This document shows positions 1 through 8,472 of a stretch of 64,000 nt of DNA, in pieces; within the stretch, counting starts at the first letter, position 1, and the number at the start of each line of letters is the position of its first letter. The notes under the pieces were generated by a model. It was not told the DNA's origin. It was given only the letters and a program-made list of their open reading frames with translations, and made no database searches. A program made the position numbers and the translations under genes. Source of the DNA: an uncultured Bacteroidales bacterium (GTDB lineage Bacteria > Bacteroidota > Bacteroidia > Bacteroidales > Bacteroidaceae); contig CADCIP010000001.1 of the NCBI GenBank assembly GCA_902801485.1, forward strand, positions 102,421 through 166,420, in the 5' to 3' direction.

Positions 1-218
1 GCAGACGCCTTTATCTATGGGAGGCTGTGGCCGTAGAGAAGGGCTCCTTTCCCATCTACCAACCTGATGAACATATGTATAAGAAGAGTACTCGCCAGAA
101 AGTATGGAAAATGCAGAGCGAGTGGAACAAACGCCACAATGAGCTCGCCGGAGTGCTTGACTTCAACTTCCACCCCAAGACAAAACGCTACCCATACGAT
201 CCACTGGAACTTGAATAA
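1..218 (+). CDS. C-terminal fragment of an unrecognised protein
   Basis: The reading frame is open from the left edge (first full codon at base 3) to a stop ending at 218, so this is probably the 3' end of a gene that starts outside the window. The visible 71 residues are basic and aromatic, with a tail containing NFHPKTKRYPYDPLELE. I do not recognise the family. A GTG inside the frame at 27 is unlikely to be the true start because the frame continues upstream without a stop. The following DNA is accessory in character (toxin-antitoxin pair, gene remnants). Confidence 0.5.
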   Translation, partial: RRLYLWEAVAVEKGSFPIYQPDEHMYKKSTRQKVWKMQSEWNKRHNELAGVLDFNFHPKTKRYPYDPLELE

Positions 219-250
219 CCCATTTTTACTAACAACTGGCAGTAACCCTT

Positions 251-358
251 ATGCCCCGTTTCTCCAGCGATTGGGGTGGTGATATGAACACAGAGGAATA
301 CGCTGACATGCTTCGCAACGAGAACGTTGAAAATACAAGAACTGTTGAAACTTGGTAA
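251..358 (+). CDS. possible 35-residue small ORF
   Basis: An ATG at 251 opens a frame of 35 codons that begins MPRFSSDWGGDM and ends TRTVETW before a TAA at 356-358. The short acidic helix-prone body and the tail resemble small antitoxin-like or orphan proteins found beside accessory genes in Bacteroidota, but I cannot name a family. No clear TAnnTTTG box precedes it. It could be a gene remnant or chance. The rest of 219-555 shows no other coding frame that I can support. Confidence 0.3.
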   Translation: MPRFSSDWGGDMNTEEYADMLRNENVENTRTVETW

Positions 359-555
359 ATTTCTATGGAACAATATTTGCTTGACACCTGCATTTGCATC
401 TCTATGTTCCGAAACGAAGGGCGTAACAGAACAATTAGATGGAACAGCGATTCGGGAGAAATAGGATTGACCTTCAGGTGCTGCGGGAGTTCTGATTTGA
501 GATGGGCGGGTTAAACTGTTGCTTTCGAAATGTACATAAAAATGTACGTGTTTTC

Positions 556-587
556 TTTGGGAGATTTAATATAATGTCGTATCTTTG
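556..587 (+). promoter_or_regulatory. Bacteroidota promoter of the toxin-antitoxin pair
   Basis: A -33 TTTG at 556-559 is followed after 20 bp by TATCTTTG at 580-587, matching the TTTG-N19-21-TAnnTTTG consensus. The first gene starts 28 bp downstream. No obvious palindrome for antitoxin autoregulation is visible beyond the AT-rich stretch 559-575. Confidence 0.75.
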
Positions 588-614
588 CAGCAGAACAACA
601 AATATTATTGAAGT

Positions 615-869
615 ATGACAGCACTTACTTTCACAGATTTCAGAAAGAACATGGCCAGTTCGTTCGACCTCGTGGACGCTGGTGAGCATGTGTTCATTAA
701 CAGAGGGAGCAAGAAAATGTATGCCATCATCCCTGTTGATGATGACGACCTGACAATAACCCCCGCTATGGCAGCTAAGATAGAGAAAGCCAGAAAGGAA
801 TATCGGGAGGGGAAAGGTGTGTCCCTGAAGACCCACGAAGATATTGACAAGTATTTCGAATCGCTGTGA
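615..869 (+). CDS. YefM/Phd-type antitoxin
   Basis: An 84-residue protein with the Phd/YefM layout: an N-terminal fold starting MTALTFTDFRKNMASSFDLV that binds DNA as a dimer, then 'FINRGSKKMYAIIPVDDDD', and an acidic helical C-terminus that would wrap around the toxin. It lies directly upstream of a YoeB-like toxin, with only 1 bp between its stop and the next start, which is the standard antitoxin-first order. By family knowledge it neutralises the toxin and, with it, represses the shared promoter at 556-587. Naming rests on sequence style and context, not on a search. Confidence 0.85.
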   Translation: MTALTFTDFRKNMASSFDLVDAGEHVFINRGSKKMYAIIPVDDDDLTITPAMAAKIEKARKEYREGKGVSLKTHEDIDKYFESL

Positions 870-870
870 T

Positions 871-1143
871 ATGTACGAGGTTAAGGTTTTACCAGAAGCA
901 GAGAAAGTAATCAAGAAGTGGAAGAAATCAAACCCACAGCTCTTTAAGAAGTACCAAAAGATTTTTCACGAGTTAGCAGATCATCCACGTACAGGTATTG
1001 GGCATCCAGAAGCACTCAAGGGCGGAAATGACGTAACTTATTCCCGTCATATCACGGCTCATGACCATATTATCTACGATATTTACGACAATACGCTGGT
1101 AGTGTTAGTAATCGATACCGAGGGCCATTATAGCGATAAGTAA
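871..1143 (+). CDS. yoeB: YoeB/Txe-family mRNA interferase toxin
   Basis: A 90-residue RelE-superfamily toxin that would cleave mRNA at the ribosome. The ATG at 871 is chosen rather than an upstream in-frame ATG at 844, because 844 lies inside the antitoxin gene and the conserved start is MYEVKVLPEAEKVIKKW. Family features visible are the basic helix, the HPRTGIGHPEALKG segment, the beta-hairpin YSRHITAHDHIIYDI and the C-terminal GHYSDK, in which His-Tyr corresponds to the catalytic end of YoeB. It is co-transcribed with the antitoxin and followed by a terminator at 1235-1260. The protein looks intact. Confidence 0.88.
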   Translation: MYEVKVLPEAEKVIKKWKKSNPQLFKKYQKIFHELADHPRTGIGHPEALKGGNDVTYSRHITAHDHIIYDIYDNTLVVLVIDTEGHYSDK

Positions 1144-1234
1144 TTCCCTTATTATATTTAATTAAGGCCCAAGTGATTTGTTCTTGAGGTACACCCAAAA
1201 CACGAACATAATAATAAAAAGTAAAAGCATATAG

Positions 1235-1260
1235 CGGATAGGTAACACTATCCGTTTTTT
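1235..1260 (+). terminator. Rho-independent terminator after the toxin-antitoxin operon
   Basis: A perfect 7-bp stem (CGGATAG at 1235-1241, CTATCCG at 1248-1254) with a 6-nt loop is followed by six T. It ends the operon from 615. Confidence 0.8.
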
Positions 1261-1361
1261 GTACTAACAAAGCAACGGTATGGAACAAAGGTTTGGGAAA
1301 TAATAAGCTTTTCTTTTCACTTTTTCTGCCGAAAGCAGAAGGGATTATCCGGAAATGTTAG

Positions 1362-1369
1362 TAAATTTG
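1362..1369 (+). promoter_or_regulatory. -7 box of the DUF3791 gene
   Basis: TAAATTTG at 1362-1369 matches TAnnTTTG, 27 bp before the ATG at 1397. No TTTG lies at the ideal -33 distance. The position rules out the upstream in-frame start at 1355 as the translation start. Confidence 0.55.
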
Positions 1370-1396
1370 CAAACGGAAACAAGAACAATAATAAAT

Positions 1397-1612
1397 ATGA
1401 GTAAGTACGAGATACCATTCCTTACGGCATGTATACAGTCCTTTGGGCGACGTTTCTCTATGACGCGCCAGGCAGCCTTCCGCTACCTACACGAGCACAA
1501 GGGGCTGGCTTTCCTGATCGAATTCTATGATGTGGAACACCTGCAGTCGATGGACGAAACAATTGACGACCTGCTCATCATTTGCCAAAAGAACGGAGGT
1601 AGGCTGGCATGA
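1397..1612 (+). CDS. DUF3791 domain protein
   Basis: A 71-residue protein starting MSKYEIPFLTACIQSFGRRF and containing the typical DUF3791 sequence 'MTRQAAFRYLHEHKGLAFLI' followed by a short acidic half. In Bacteroidota such genes commonly precede a DUF3990 gene with overlapping stop and start, an arrangement often seen as toxin-antitoxin-like. Here the partner is reduced to a nine-codon stub at 1609. No biochemical function is known to me. The start follows the -7 box at 1362-1369. Confidence 0.75.
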   Translation: MSKYEIPFLTACIQSFGRRFSMTRQAAFRYLHEHKGLAFLIEFYDVEHLQSMDETIDDLLIICQKNGGRLA

Positions 1613-1638
1613 TACTCTATCACGTAGAAACCGTATGA
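1609..1638 (+). pseudogene. stub of a DUF3990 partner gene
   Basis: An ATG overlapping the DUF3791 stop (ATGA) opens MILYHVETV and stops at 1636-1638. DUF3990 proteins typically begin MILYHG, so this looks like the 5' end of the usual partner gene cut off after about five codons. The similarity is short, so this rests on position and overlap as much as on sequence. Confidence 0.45.
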
Positions 1639-1660
1639 GCCAGCCTAATCACCAAACCTT

Positions 1661-1798
1661 CTAAGTCCGTTGGAACTTAGCGGGTGTCATACCTGTGTAT
1701 TCGCGGAAGGAACGATGAGGAACGCACAACATTAGCATTACCGACAGCATCAACTTTGTCAGTTCACTGCTTATTTGCATCTCTCCAAAGGAAATCAT
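1661..1798 (-). pseudogene. C-terminal remnant of an AraC-family regulator
   Basis: On the minus strand a 45-codon frame ends FREYTGMTPAKFQRT-stop, the hallmark end of the AraC/XylS DNA-binding domain (the second helix-turn-helix and its 'F+xYxGMTPxxFR' tail). The preceding residues do not form the expected first helix-turn-helix, and no upstream ligand domain exists, so this is a degraded 3' end. The 1613-1966 interval has no other gene. Confidence 0.55.
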
Positions 1799-1966
1799 GC
1801 CGCTAAGATACAAAATATCCGCATTTCTCCGCTCCCGTAGGAAGTAAAATGTAAAAAAAACACGGTTTTTTCACACCTAATACTTGTTTTTATACACCTT
1901 CTTTCGTGATAATTTCCGTATTTTGTAACCAAAAAACAAAAAATCATAAGCAATAACATACCGATT

Positions 1967-3124
1967 ATGAAAAATTATTTTACAACAATGGCAGTTGCCC
2001 TATGCTGCGCTTCTCCAATGACTGCGACGGCACAGGAGAACTTGCAACGCCAGGCACAAGCCTCGCAGGAACAGAAGACATTCACCACCGTGAAGGAACT
2101 GCCCATCACCAGCATCAAGAACCAGTGGCGCAGCGGTACATGCTGGGCTTACGGAACGCTGGGATACATCGAGAGCGAGATACTCAGGCAGAGGGGTCGC
2201 ACGTACGACCTCTGCGAGATGTTCGTGGTAAATAAGGACTACATGGAGAACGCCACGCATTTCGTCCGTATGCACGGCTTCAGCCAAATCTCCCAGGGCG
2301 GCTCGTGCGATGACGTGGTGGACGTCATCCGCCGCTACGGCATCTGCCCCGAAGAAGCCATGCCGGCCCCCGGCTCCTTAGTGGGCGACTCACTGGCCAA
2401 CTTCACCAAGTTCTTCCCTGAGTTCGAGGCCACCGTCCGCCGCACTATCGTCCCCGACGACTCTGTGGCCGCCGACCTCGCCAAAGCCCAGGCAGCCGCT
2501 ACTACCCACGGTGCCACACCCCGAGCCTTCTGGCAGGAAAGTGTGCAGGAAGTCCTCGACCGCAACCTGGGCCGCTGCCCCCAGTCCTTCACCTACGAGG
2601 GCAAGACTTACACCCCGCAGACATTTGCCCAAAGCTTAGGACTGAACCCCGCCGACTATATAAGCCTCACCAGCTATACGCACCACCCCTTCCGTAAGTG
2701 GTTCGTCATTGAGGCTCCCTACAAGTGGCGCCTCAAGCCCAGTTATAACATCCCCATCGAGGAACTGATGCAGGTCATCGACGCAGCCATCGATGCGGGC
2801 TACACCGTGGCATGGGGCGGCGACGTATCAGGTGACTTCACCCGCACAGGCTTGGCAGAGTTGCCCAACGGCGTGCAGCCCACGCAGCAGCTCCGTCAGG
2901 AACAATGGGATGACTGGCGTTTCACCTACGACCATGTGATGCTCATCTACGGCAAGGCTACCGACCAGGCGGGGCGTCCCTTCTACATGGTCAAAAACAC
3001 TTGGGGACTGATGGGAAACTATGCCGGCATCTGGTACATGTCGCGCGACTACATGGCGCTGAACACTACCTACATCTTCCTCAACCGCAACGCCCTTCCG
3101 AAGAAGCTGAGGAAGGAACTATAA
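1967..3124 (+). CDS. secreted C1-family (papain-like) cysteine peptidase, aminopeptidase C type
   Basis: A 385-residue protein with an N-terminal signal peptide (about residues 1-22, ending TATAQ). The papain-fold catalytic set is visible: Gln53 in IKNQWRSGTCWAYG, the nucleophile Cys59, His323 in YDHVMLIYG and Asn344 in MVKNTWG. The layout with a long insertion between Cys and His is that of bleomycin hydrolase/aminopeptidase C (PepC), but the signal peptide implies action in the periplasm or outside the cell. It is somewhat shorter than cytosolic PepC (about 450 residues). A small secreted gene follows 27 bp later, so the two may be co-transcribed. Confidence 0.9.
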   Translation: MKNYFTTMAVALCCASPMTATAQENLQRQAQASQEQKTFTTVKELPITSIKNQWRSGTCWAYGTLGYIESEILRQRGRTYDLCEMFVVNKDYMENATHFVRMHGFSQISQGGSCDDVVDVIRRYGICPEEAMPAPGSLVGDSLANFTKFFPEFEATVRRTIVPDDSVAADLAKAQAAATTHGATPRAFWQESVQEVLDRNLGRCPQSFTYEGKTYTPQTFAQSLGLNPADYISLTSYTHHPFRKWFVIEAPYKWRLKPSYNIPIEELMQVIDAAIDAGYTVAWGGDVSGDFTRTGLAELPNGVQPTQQLRQEQWDDWRFTYDHVMLIYGKATDQAGRPFYMVKNTWGLMGNYAGIWYMSRDYMALNTTYIFLNRNALPKKLRKEL

Positions 3125-3151
3125 AGAGTTTAATTCTTATTTCAAGAAAAC

Positions 3152-3425
3152 ATGAAACATAGACTACTTCTCCTCATCGCCCTCCTCTGCACATTTGCAG
3201 GGAGTGCACAGGCTGACACCCACTTCAATGACCCAAACATGACATGGATCAGCCATAATCCTTCAGTCAAAGAGCCGGGGGGAGCATCTTACCTTCAAGG
3301 TGTTTGTAAATGGAGAGATTATAGAGGCCGACCGTGGTATAACCTACACATTCCTCAATTCTCAATTAAAACGGAAGGGAATATATATTGTTAACGGTAA
3401 AAAGATGTTTGCTGATGGTTTTTAA
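3152..3425 (+). pseudogene. small secreted protein interrupted by a +1 frameshift in a G6 tract
   Basis: The frame starting at 3152 has a clear signal peptide (MKHRLLLLIALLCTFAGSAQA) and would stop early at 3394. If one G is removed from the six-G run at 3277-3282, the frame continues as KEPGEHLTFKVFVNGEIIEA and ends GIYIVNGKKMFADGF at 3425. That ending is the kind of C-terminal strand seen on many Bacteroidota secreted proteins, so the +1 frame is the real one. The intact product would be about 90 residues. The shift may be a true mutation, a phase-variable tract or a sequencing error. No named domain was recognised. Confidence 0.65.
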
Positions 3426-3433
3426 AACCGAAG

Positions 3434-3464
3434 AGAGGCAGGACTAAACATCCTGCCTCTTTTT
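3434..3464 (+). terminator. Rho-independent terminator
   Basis: A perfect 10-bp stem (AGAGGCAGGA at 3434-3443, TCCTGCCTCT at 3451-3460) with a 7-nt loop and a T run ends the C1 peptidase and small secreted protein unit. Confidence 0.9.
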
Positions 3465-3467
3465 CAT

Positions 3468-3493
3468 TCCCCCTAAAGGGGGTTAGGGGGTCT
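3468..3493 (+). repeat. GC-rich hairpin repeat, intergenic copy
   Basis: CCCCCTAAAGGGGG followed by TTAGGGGGTC. This is a copy of a family that recurs near 5142, 5247, 22150, 28245, 29522, 41384 and 54486: a short C-run/G-run hairpin joined to a purine or pyrimidine tract. It lies between the fumarase 3' end and the terminator of the facing gene. Confidence 0.65.
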
Positions 3494-3495
3494 TT

Positions 3496-5136
3496 TCACT
3501 TACAACTGGGGCACCAGGGTTTGAGCTGCTGGAAGAAGTCGTTGCCCTTGTCATCTACCAAGATGAAGGCGGGGAAGTCTTCCACATCAATCTTCCAGAT
3601 GGCCTCCATACCCAATTCGGGATACTCTACGCACTCTATGCTCTTGATACTGCTCTGGCTCAGTACGGCAGCTACGCCGCCGATGGTACCCAGATAGAAA
3701 CCGCCATGCTTCTTGCAGGCATCAGTTACCTGCTGGGTGCGGTTACCCTTGGCAATCATTACCAGAGATGCACCGTTGGCCTGGAACTCATCTACGTAGG
3801 GATCCATACGATTGGCTGTTGTGGGGCCCATAGAGCCGCAGGGATAACCTTCGGGGGTCTTGGCAGGACCGGCATACAGCACAGGATAATCCTTGAAGTA
3901 CTGAGGCATACCCTCGCCGGCATCCAGACGGGCCTTCAGCTTGGCATGGGCAATATCACGGGCTACGATGATGGTACCCTTCAGGTTGACACGGGTGCTG
4001 ACGGGATACTTGGTCAGCTCGGCACGAACGGCATCGATTCCCTTGTTCAGGTCTATCTCGATACCTTTGGGACCTTCACCCGGGTTACGCAGTTCTTCGG
4101 GAATCAGCTCTGTGGGGTTGCTATCCATCTTTTCGATCCAGATACCGTCCTCATTGATCTTAGCCTTGATGTTACGGTCAGCAGAACAGCTTACACCCAT
4201 ACCTACGGGCAGGGAAGCGCCGTGACGTGGCAGACGAATCACACGGATGTCATGAGCCAGGTACTTACCTCCGAACTGAGCACCCAGACCAATCTTCTGT
4301 GCCTCCTTCAGCAGTTTCTCTTCCAGGTCGATATCGCGAAAGGCACGACCCGTCTCATCGCCTGTAGTAGGCAGACTGTCGTAGTACTTGATAGAGCCTA
4401 ACTTAACAGTCAGCAGGTTCTTCTCGGCACTGGTACCGCCGATTACGAAGCAGATGTGATAAGGAGGGCAGGCAGCTGTGCCCAGATGCTTCATCTCCTC
4501 TACCAACCAGGGCAGCAAGGTCTTCTCGTTCTGGATGAGCGCCTTGGTCATGGGGTAGAAATAAGTTTTGTTGGCAGAGCCGCCACCCTTGGCAACGCAG
4601 ACGAAACGGTACTCAGCACCTTCTACAGCCTCGATGTCAATCTGGGCAGGAAGGTTGCACTTGGTGTTCACCTCGTCGTACATATTCAGGGGCGCATTCT
4701 GGGAATAACGCAGGTTGTCCTGTGTGAAAGTGTTGAAGACACCGCGCGAGAGAGCTTCCTCGTCCTCGAATCCTGTCCACACCTGCTGTCCCTTCTCGCC
4801 ATGAATGATGGCGGTTCCTGTATCCTGGCAGAAGGGCAGCACACCCTTGGCTGCCACATCAGCATTACGCAGGAACTGCAGAGCCACATACTTGTCGTTC
4901 TCGCTTGCCTCAGGGTCGGAAAGCACCTTGGCGACCTGCAGGTTGTGCTCGCGGCGCAACATGAACTCCACATCGTGGAAGCACTGCTGTGCCAACAGGG
5001 TCAAGGCTTCCTTGCTAACCTTCAAGATCTTGTGACCCTCGAATTCACCTACGCTTACTCCCTCCTTTGTCAGGAGGCGGTATTCTGTTTTGTCCTCGCC
5101 CATCTGGAACATTGGGGCATACTTGAAATCAGCCAT
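3496..5136 (-). CDS. fumB: class I (iron-sulfur) fumarate hydratase
   Basis: A 546-residue cytosolic enzyme that interconverts fumarate and malate in the reductive and oxidative branches of the citric acid cycle. Both class I domains are present and the length is normal (about 540-550). The three cysteines expected to hold the oxygen-sensitive 4Fe-4S cluster are Cys103 (PFCQDTGT), Cys223 (AACPPYH) and Cys317 (VSCSADRN), matching the spacing of E. coli FumA. The C-terminal half has the swivel-like beta domain with [15 protein letters not shown]. In Prevotella-type organisms this enzyme feeds succinate formation. It is flanked on both sides by GC-rich repeats and shows no near operon partner. 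Confidence 0.95.
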   Translation of the reverse strand: MADFKYAPMFQMGEDKTEYRLLTKEGVSVGEFEGHKILKVSKEALTLLAQQCFHDVEFMLRREHNLQVAKVLSDPEASENDKYVALQFLRNADVAAKGVLPFCQDTGTAIIHGEKGQQVWTGFEDEEALSRGVFNTFTQDNLRYSQNAPLNMYDEVNTKCNLPAQIDIEAVEGAEYRFVCVAKGGGSANKTYFYPMTKALIQNEKTLLPWLVEEMKHLGTAACPPYHICFVIGGTSAEKNLLTVKLGSIKYYDSLPTTGDETGRAFRDIDLEEKLLKEAQKIGLGAQFGGKYLAHDIRVIRLPRHGASLPVGMGVSCSADRNIKAKINEDGIWIEKMDSNPTELIPEELRNPGEGPKGIEIDLNKGIDAVRAELTKYPVSTRVNLKGTIIVARDIAHAKLKARLDAGEGMPQYFKDYPVLYAGPAKTPEGYPCGSMGPTTANRMDPYVDEFQANGASLVMIAKGNRTQQVTDACKKHGGFYLGTIGGVAAVLSQSSIKSIECVEYPELGMEAIWKIDVEDFPAFILVDDKGNDFFQQLKPWCPSCK

Positions 5137-5141
5137 ATAGG

Positions 5142-5190
5142 AGACCCTCTCCCTAACCCTCTCCCTTAAAGGCGAGGGAACTGCTTCGCA
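5142..5190. repeat. GC-rich hairpin repeat upstream of fumarase
   Basis: The stretch begins AGACCCTCTCCCTAACCCTC and ends CGCAGGGTCTT, so the outer AGACCCT/AGGGTCT arms pair and enclose CTCCCTTAAAGGCGAGGG. It belongs to the same family as 3468-3493 and occupies the place where a promoter for fumB would be expected. No TAnnTTTG box is evident here. Confidence 0.55.
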
Positions 5191-5231
5191 GGGTCTTGGG
5201 CAGTTTATATTATTGTATATTTTGAATCTTA

Positions 5232-6536
5232 TTATTTTGAGTTTTGAATTTCCTCCTCCTCGGGGGAGGTGGGTAGGGGGCTGTCGTAATGCTGGAAGAG
5301 AAAATCGTTATACGGGTATTTCTGCACGTGCAGTTCCCTTACCTTATTATATAATACCTGCTTCATGGTGTCCAGGTTGGTTTTCTCCTGGGCAGAGATG
5401 AAGAGACAGTCACCGTTCAAGCGCGACATCCAGGTATGTGTCAGTTCATCTAACGAGACGTTCTTGGCGGTAGCTGGAGTCAAATCGTCGGCATCCTTCT
5501 CCTCCCATGTATAGGCATCTATCTTGTTGAAGATAACCATCGAGGGCTTGTCGGCACAACCCAGATCCGAGAGTGTCTTTTCTACTACTTTTATCTGGTC
5601 TTCGAAGTCGGGATGACTGATGTCCACCACATGCAGTAGGAAGTCCGCCTCGCGTACCTCGTCCAGTGTGCTCTTGAAGGAATCAACCAGGTCGGTAGGC
5701 AGTTTGCGAATAAAACCGACGGTATCAGATAGCAGGAAAGGCAGGTTATCGACAATCACCTTGCGTACCGTAGTATCAAGGGTGGCAAAAAGCTTGTTCT
5801 CGGCAAACACCTCGCTCTTGGAGAGCAGGTTCATCAAGGTACTCTTTCCCACGTTGGTATAACCCACTAAAGCCACGCGTATCATACGTCCTCTGTTACC
5901 ACGCTGGGTAGTCTTTTGACGGTCGATGTCGGCCAAACGCTGCTTGAGCAAGCTCATGCGGTTCAGGATGATACGGCGGTCCATCTCCAACTGCGTTTCA
6001 CCCGGTCCGCGCAGACCTACCGAACCTTTTCCGCCTCCGCTTCCTGAACCACCGCCCTGACGTTCAAGGTGCGTCCACAAGCGTTGCAGACGGGGCAGCA
6101 TATAGCGATACTGAGCCAATTCCACCTGCGTCTTGGCATTGGCGGTTTGGGCACGCATGGCAAAGATGTCTAGAATCAGACTCGTACGGTCCAGCACCTT
6201 TACTTTCAGTTCATTTTCGATGTTGCGCAACTGCTTAGCAGAGAGTTCATCATCAAAGATGACCAGATCCACCTCACGCTCCGCGTCCTCCTCAGCCTCG
6301 ATATAGGCCCTTATCTCTTGCAGTTTACCTATACCTAAGTAGGTTACGCTACTGGGGCCGTTCATGCGCTGTGTAAAACGCTTTACGGTTTCGGCTCCAG
6401 CCGTTTCTGCCAGAAACTCCAGTTCGTCCAGATACTCCTTTGTCTTCCGCTCGTTCTGGTCGGGCGTAATCAGGCCCACCAGAATGGCTTTCTCGGGACG
6501 TGTTTCCACCACATTGTGGAACTTCACGTCTGACAT
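5232..6536 (-). CDS. hflX: GTPase HflX
   Basis: A ribosome-associated GTPase of the Obg-HflX class that splits stalled ribosomes. From the ATG at 6536 it has 434 residues. An upstream in-frame TTG at 6599 is possible but less likely, since the conserved domain begins soon after [10 protein letters not shown]. Visible parts are the HflX N-domain, a Gly/Ser-rich linker [11 protein letters not shown], the GPGETQLE motif, the P-loop GYTNVGKST (about residues 225-233), DTVGF (G3) and NKID (G4). The last about 17 residues (from [11 protein letters not shown]) are encoded by a copy of the GC-rich repeat (about 5247-5283), so the tail is probably repeat-derived and not functional HflX sequence. Confidence 0.93.
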   Translation of the reverse strand: MSDVKFHNVVETRPEKAILVGLITPDQNERKTKEYLDELEFLAETAGAETVKRFTQRMNGPSSVTYLGIGKLQEIRAYIEAEEDAEREVDLVIFDDELSAKQLRNIENELKVKVLDRTSLILDIFAMRAQTANAKTQVELAQYRYMLPRLQRLWTHLERQGGGSGSGGGKGSVGLRGPGETQLEMDRRIILNRMSLLKQRLADIDRQKTTQRGNRGRMIRVALVGYTNVGKSTLMNLLSKSEVFAENKLFATLDTTVRKVIVDNLPFLLSDTVGFIRKLPTDLVDSFKSTLDEVREADFLLHVVDISHPDFEDQIKVVEKTLSDLGCADKPSMVIFNKIDAYTWEEKDADDLTPATAKNVSLDELTHTWMSRLNGDCLFISAQEKTNLDTMKQVLYNKVRELHVQKYPYNDFLFQHYDSPLPTSPEEEEIQNSK

Positions 6537-6603
6537 ACCGTCTTCAAAGGGCAAAGACGACCTGCTGGAATTATAATGTTTACTTCTACTTGTCTTCAAT
6601 ATT

Positions 6604-6680
6604 AAGCCAGTTTACTGTTTACCGTTTACGGTTTACTGTTTTGGTCGTTCCGCTAACCGCTAACCGCTCCACGCTAACCA
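6604..6680. repeat. two heptanucleotide repeat runs between hflX and a lipoprotein gene
   Basis: Units of 7 bp run in register: GTTTACT, GTTTACC, GTTTACG, GTTTACT, then CGCTAAC twice, CGCTCCA, CGCTAAC. The interval has no gene. It belongs to the heptanucleotide set described in the findings. Confidence 0.75.
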
Positions 6681-6684
6681 TTCT

Positions 6685-7539
6685 TTACTTCACCTGCACC
6701 ACCAGATACTTTCCTGTGCTCCAGAACTTAACAGGGTCGGAGATATGCAACTCATACAGTCCCTTGCTATCCTTTACCATCTGGTAACTGCCAGAGGGAT
6801 GATTGGTAAGCATGGTGGCACTCTTACTGTAGAACTTAATAACCTTATCGTAACGGATATCAATTTGGGTAAAGTAATCCTTGTTGAAGTTCCCGTCACG
6901 CAGCACATCGCCATTCTGCAGTATCTTCTCCTCCTTCAGCTCTGCTTTAGTACCGAAGACAAACCATGCTGCATTCAGTTGCTTCTCCTGTGTGGCAACA
7001 GTAGCCGCCTTCTGTTTGTTTTCCTCAGTCAGCGTGTTCACACTCTCGTTCAGGGTATTAATCTGTTCACCCTGTTCGGCCAGTTGAACATCCTTCTCGG
7101 CAAGTTTTGCCTCCAACTCCTGAATACGGGCTGTTTGTGTATCTATCTGAGCCTGCAGGTTCTCAACTGTCTTCTTCAGCTTTTCTGCATTGAAGGAACT
7201 TTTGCGCAGTTTTTCTTTCAGCTGGGCAATCATATCGCGGTTCTGCTGCATAGCATCACGAATAAACTGCATATTCTCCAGGATTACCTCCTTGTTGCTG
7301 GCACTTTCGGGATTGCCGTCGGCAACGGTTACCCGTCCCTCGGCTTCATTTATACGTCTGATTCCTTCCTGTACTTCATCGAAAGTACTCATGATATCAT
7401 TCAACTCTATATCCTTTTCGTTTATAATCCGCTGTAGCGAATCACGTTCCTGCTCAATGGCAGCCTCACTAACTTGCTGACTCTGGCCGCAAGAAACCAA
7501 CAGCAAAGTTACTACTGAAATAAATCCGAACTTTTTCAT
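6685..7539 (-). CDS. coiled-coil lipoprotein, function unknown
   Basis: A 284-residue protein. The ATG at 7539 is chosen over an upstream TTG at 7563 because it gives a lipoprotein signal, MKKFGFISVVTLLLVSC, with the lipidated Cys17. Residues about 25-190 are strongly heptad-patterned coiled coil with many Glu, Gln and Lys. The last about 90 residues form a compact globular end (from WFVFGTKAEL) that is typical of a family of Bacteroidota lipoproteins with no known role. It probably sits on the inner face of the outer membrane. Heptanucleotide repeats lie on both sides. Confidence 0.8.
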   Translation of the reverse strand: MKKFGFISVVTLLLVSCGQSQQVSEAAIEQERDSLQRIINEKDIELNDIMSTFDEVQEGIRRINEAEGRVTVADGNPESASNKEVILENMQFIRDAMQQNRDMIAQLKEKLRKSSFNAEKLKKTVENLQAQIDTQTARIQELEAKLAEKDVQLAEQGEQINTLNESVNTLTEENKQKAATVATQEKQLNAAWFVFGTKAELKEEKILQNGDVLRDGNFNKDYFTQIDIRYDKVIKFYSKSATMLTNHPSGSYQMVKDSKGLYELHISDPVKFWSTGKYLVVQVK

Positions 7540-7561
7540 ATCAATATTATTTTGAATTCTC

Positions 7562-7602
7562 AATATCCTCTCTAAACTCTCAACTCTAAACTCTAAACTC
7601 TC
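7562..7602. repeat. heptanucleotide repeat, TCTAAAC/TCTCAAC type
   Basis: Five 7-bp units in register (TCTAAAC, TCTCAAC, TCTAAAC, TCTAAAC, TCTCTTA) lie between rsmI and the lipoprotein gene. The same unit occurs in frame inside the GH95 gene at 20190-20270. Confidence 0.8.
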
Positions 7603-8274
7603 TTATAAGGCTCCGCCCAAAACGATTACGAATTCACCTCTGGGTTCATTCTTTTTAAAGTGTTCCAAGACCTCTTCCACGGTGCCGCGAACGCTCTCCT
7701 CATGGATTTTACTAATCTCACGGCATACGCTAACGGGTCTGTCGAATCCGAAGACTTCCTTGAACTGCTCCAAAGTCTTTACAATGCGATGAGGAGATTC
7801 ATAGAAAATCATCGTTCGGGATTCCTCGGCAAGCGCGTTGAGTCGGGTCTGGCGTCCCTTCTTTTGGGGCAGAAAACCCTCGAAGCAGAACTTGTCGCAA
7901 GGCAGTCCGCTGCTTACCAAGGCAGGCACAAAAGCTGTTGCGCCTGGCAGAGTAATTACCTCTACGCCTGCTTTTATGGCTTCGCGGGCCACCAGAAAGC
8001 CAGGGTCGCTGATACCTGGTGTGCCGGCATCGCTTACCACAGCCACAGTCTCGCCGCCCTTCAGTCGTTCCACCACACGGTCAACGGTCTGGTGCTCATT
8101 GAACTTATGGTACGAAAGCATAGCATTCTTAATCTCGAAGTGCTTCAGCAGTATGCCGCTGGTCCGAGTGTCCTCGGCCAGAATCAGGTCAGCCTCCTTC
8201 AGCACCTTCAAGGCTCTGAATGTGATATCTTCCAAATTTCCTACCGGTGTAGGTACCAAGTACAATGTCCCCAT
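7603..8274 (-). CDS. rsmI: 16S rRNA (cytidine1402-2'-O)-methyltransferase
   Basis: A 223-residue tetrapyrrole-methylase-fold enzyme that uses SAM to methylate the ribose of C1402 in the decoding centre. The start at 8274 (MGTLYLVPTPVGNLEDIT) is the conserved RsmI start. A longer frame reaching 8334 would begin upstream of the -7 box at 8297-8304 and is rejected. Motifs seen are TPVGNLEDIT, AEDTRTS, VSDAGTPGISDPG and the LPGATAFVPALVSSGLP loop, plus ESPHRI near the C-terminus. At 223 residues it lacks the extra C-terminal helical extension of E. coli RsmI (286 residues), as is usual in this phylum. Confidence 0.95.
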   Translation of the reverse strand: MGTLYLVPTPVGNLEDITFRALKVLKEADLILAEDTRTSGILLKHFEIKNAMLSYHKFNEHQTVDRVVERLKGGETVAVVSDAGTPGISDPGFLVAREAIKAGVEVITLPGATAFVPALVSSGLPCDKFCFEGFLPQKKGRQTRLNALAEESRTMIFYESPHRIVKTLEQFKEVFGFDRPVSVCREISKIHEESVRGTVEEVLEHFKKNEPRGEFVIVLGGAL

Positions 8275-8296
8275 TTCCGAAATGCCAATTTGGGGA

Positions 8297-8304
8297 CAAA
8301 AATA
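8297..8304 (-). promoter_or_regulatory. -7 box of rsmI
   Basis: On the minus strand TATTTTTG matches TAnnTTTG, 22 bp before the rsmI ATG. No TTTG is seen at the proper -33 spacing. Confidence 0.6.
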
Positions 8305-8399
8305 AACATAAAAAACGATTTTGCGGATAAACAAGTCAAAATATTTAGATTATTTCAAATTTTTTAAACCCCCCATGGGGCTAATTCAAATAGAATGTA

Positions 8400-8407
8400 T
8401 ATTTTTG
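8400..8407 (+). promoter_or_regulatory. -7 box of the AI-2E transporter gene
   Basis: TATTTTTG at 8400-8407 fits the consensus and lies 65 bp upstream of the ATG at 8473. The 5' leader contains a partial GTCAACTTGTCAACTC repeat. Confidence 0.55.
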
Positions 8408-8472
8408 CGTCCATGAAATCGATTAGCGATTAAAGAGCCTAACTCTACACGTCAACTTGTCAACTCAAAAAT

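Noticed and set aside
474-914. 146-codon minus-strand frame over the toxin-antitoxin genes
   Set aside because: The plus-strand pair has family motifs, promoter and terminator; the minus frame has none.
3706-4401. 231-codon open frame antisense to fumarase
   Set aside because: Shadow of fumB; no coherent hydrophobic or domain pattern.
6537-6599. Longer HflX start at a TTG
   Set aside because: The extra 21 residues are not conserved in style, and an ATG at 6536 directly precedes the known domain.
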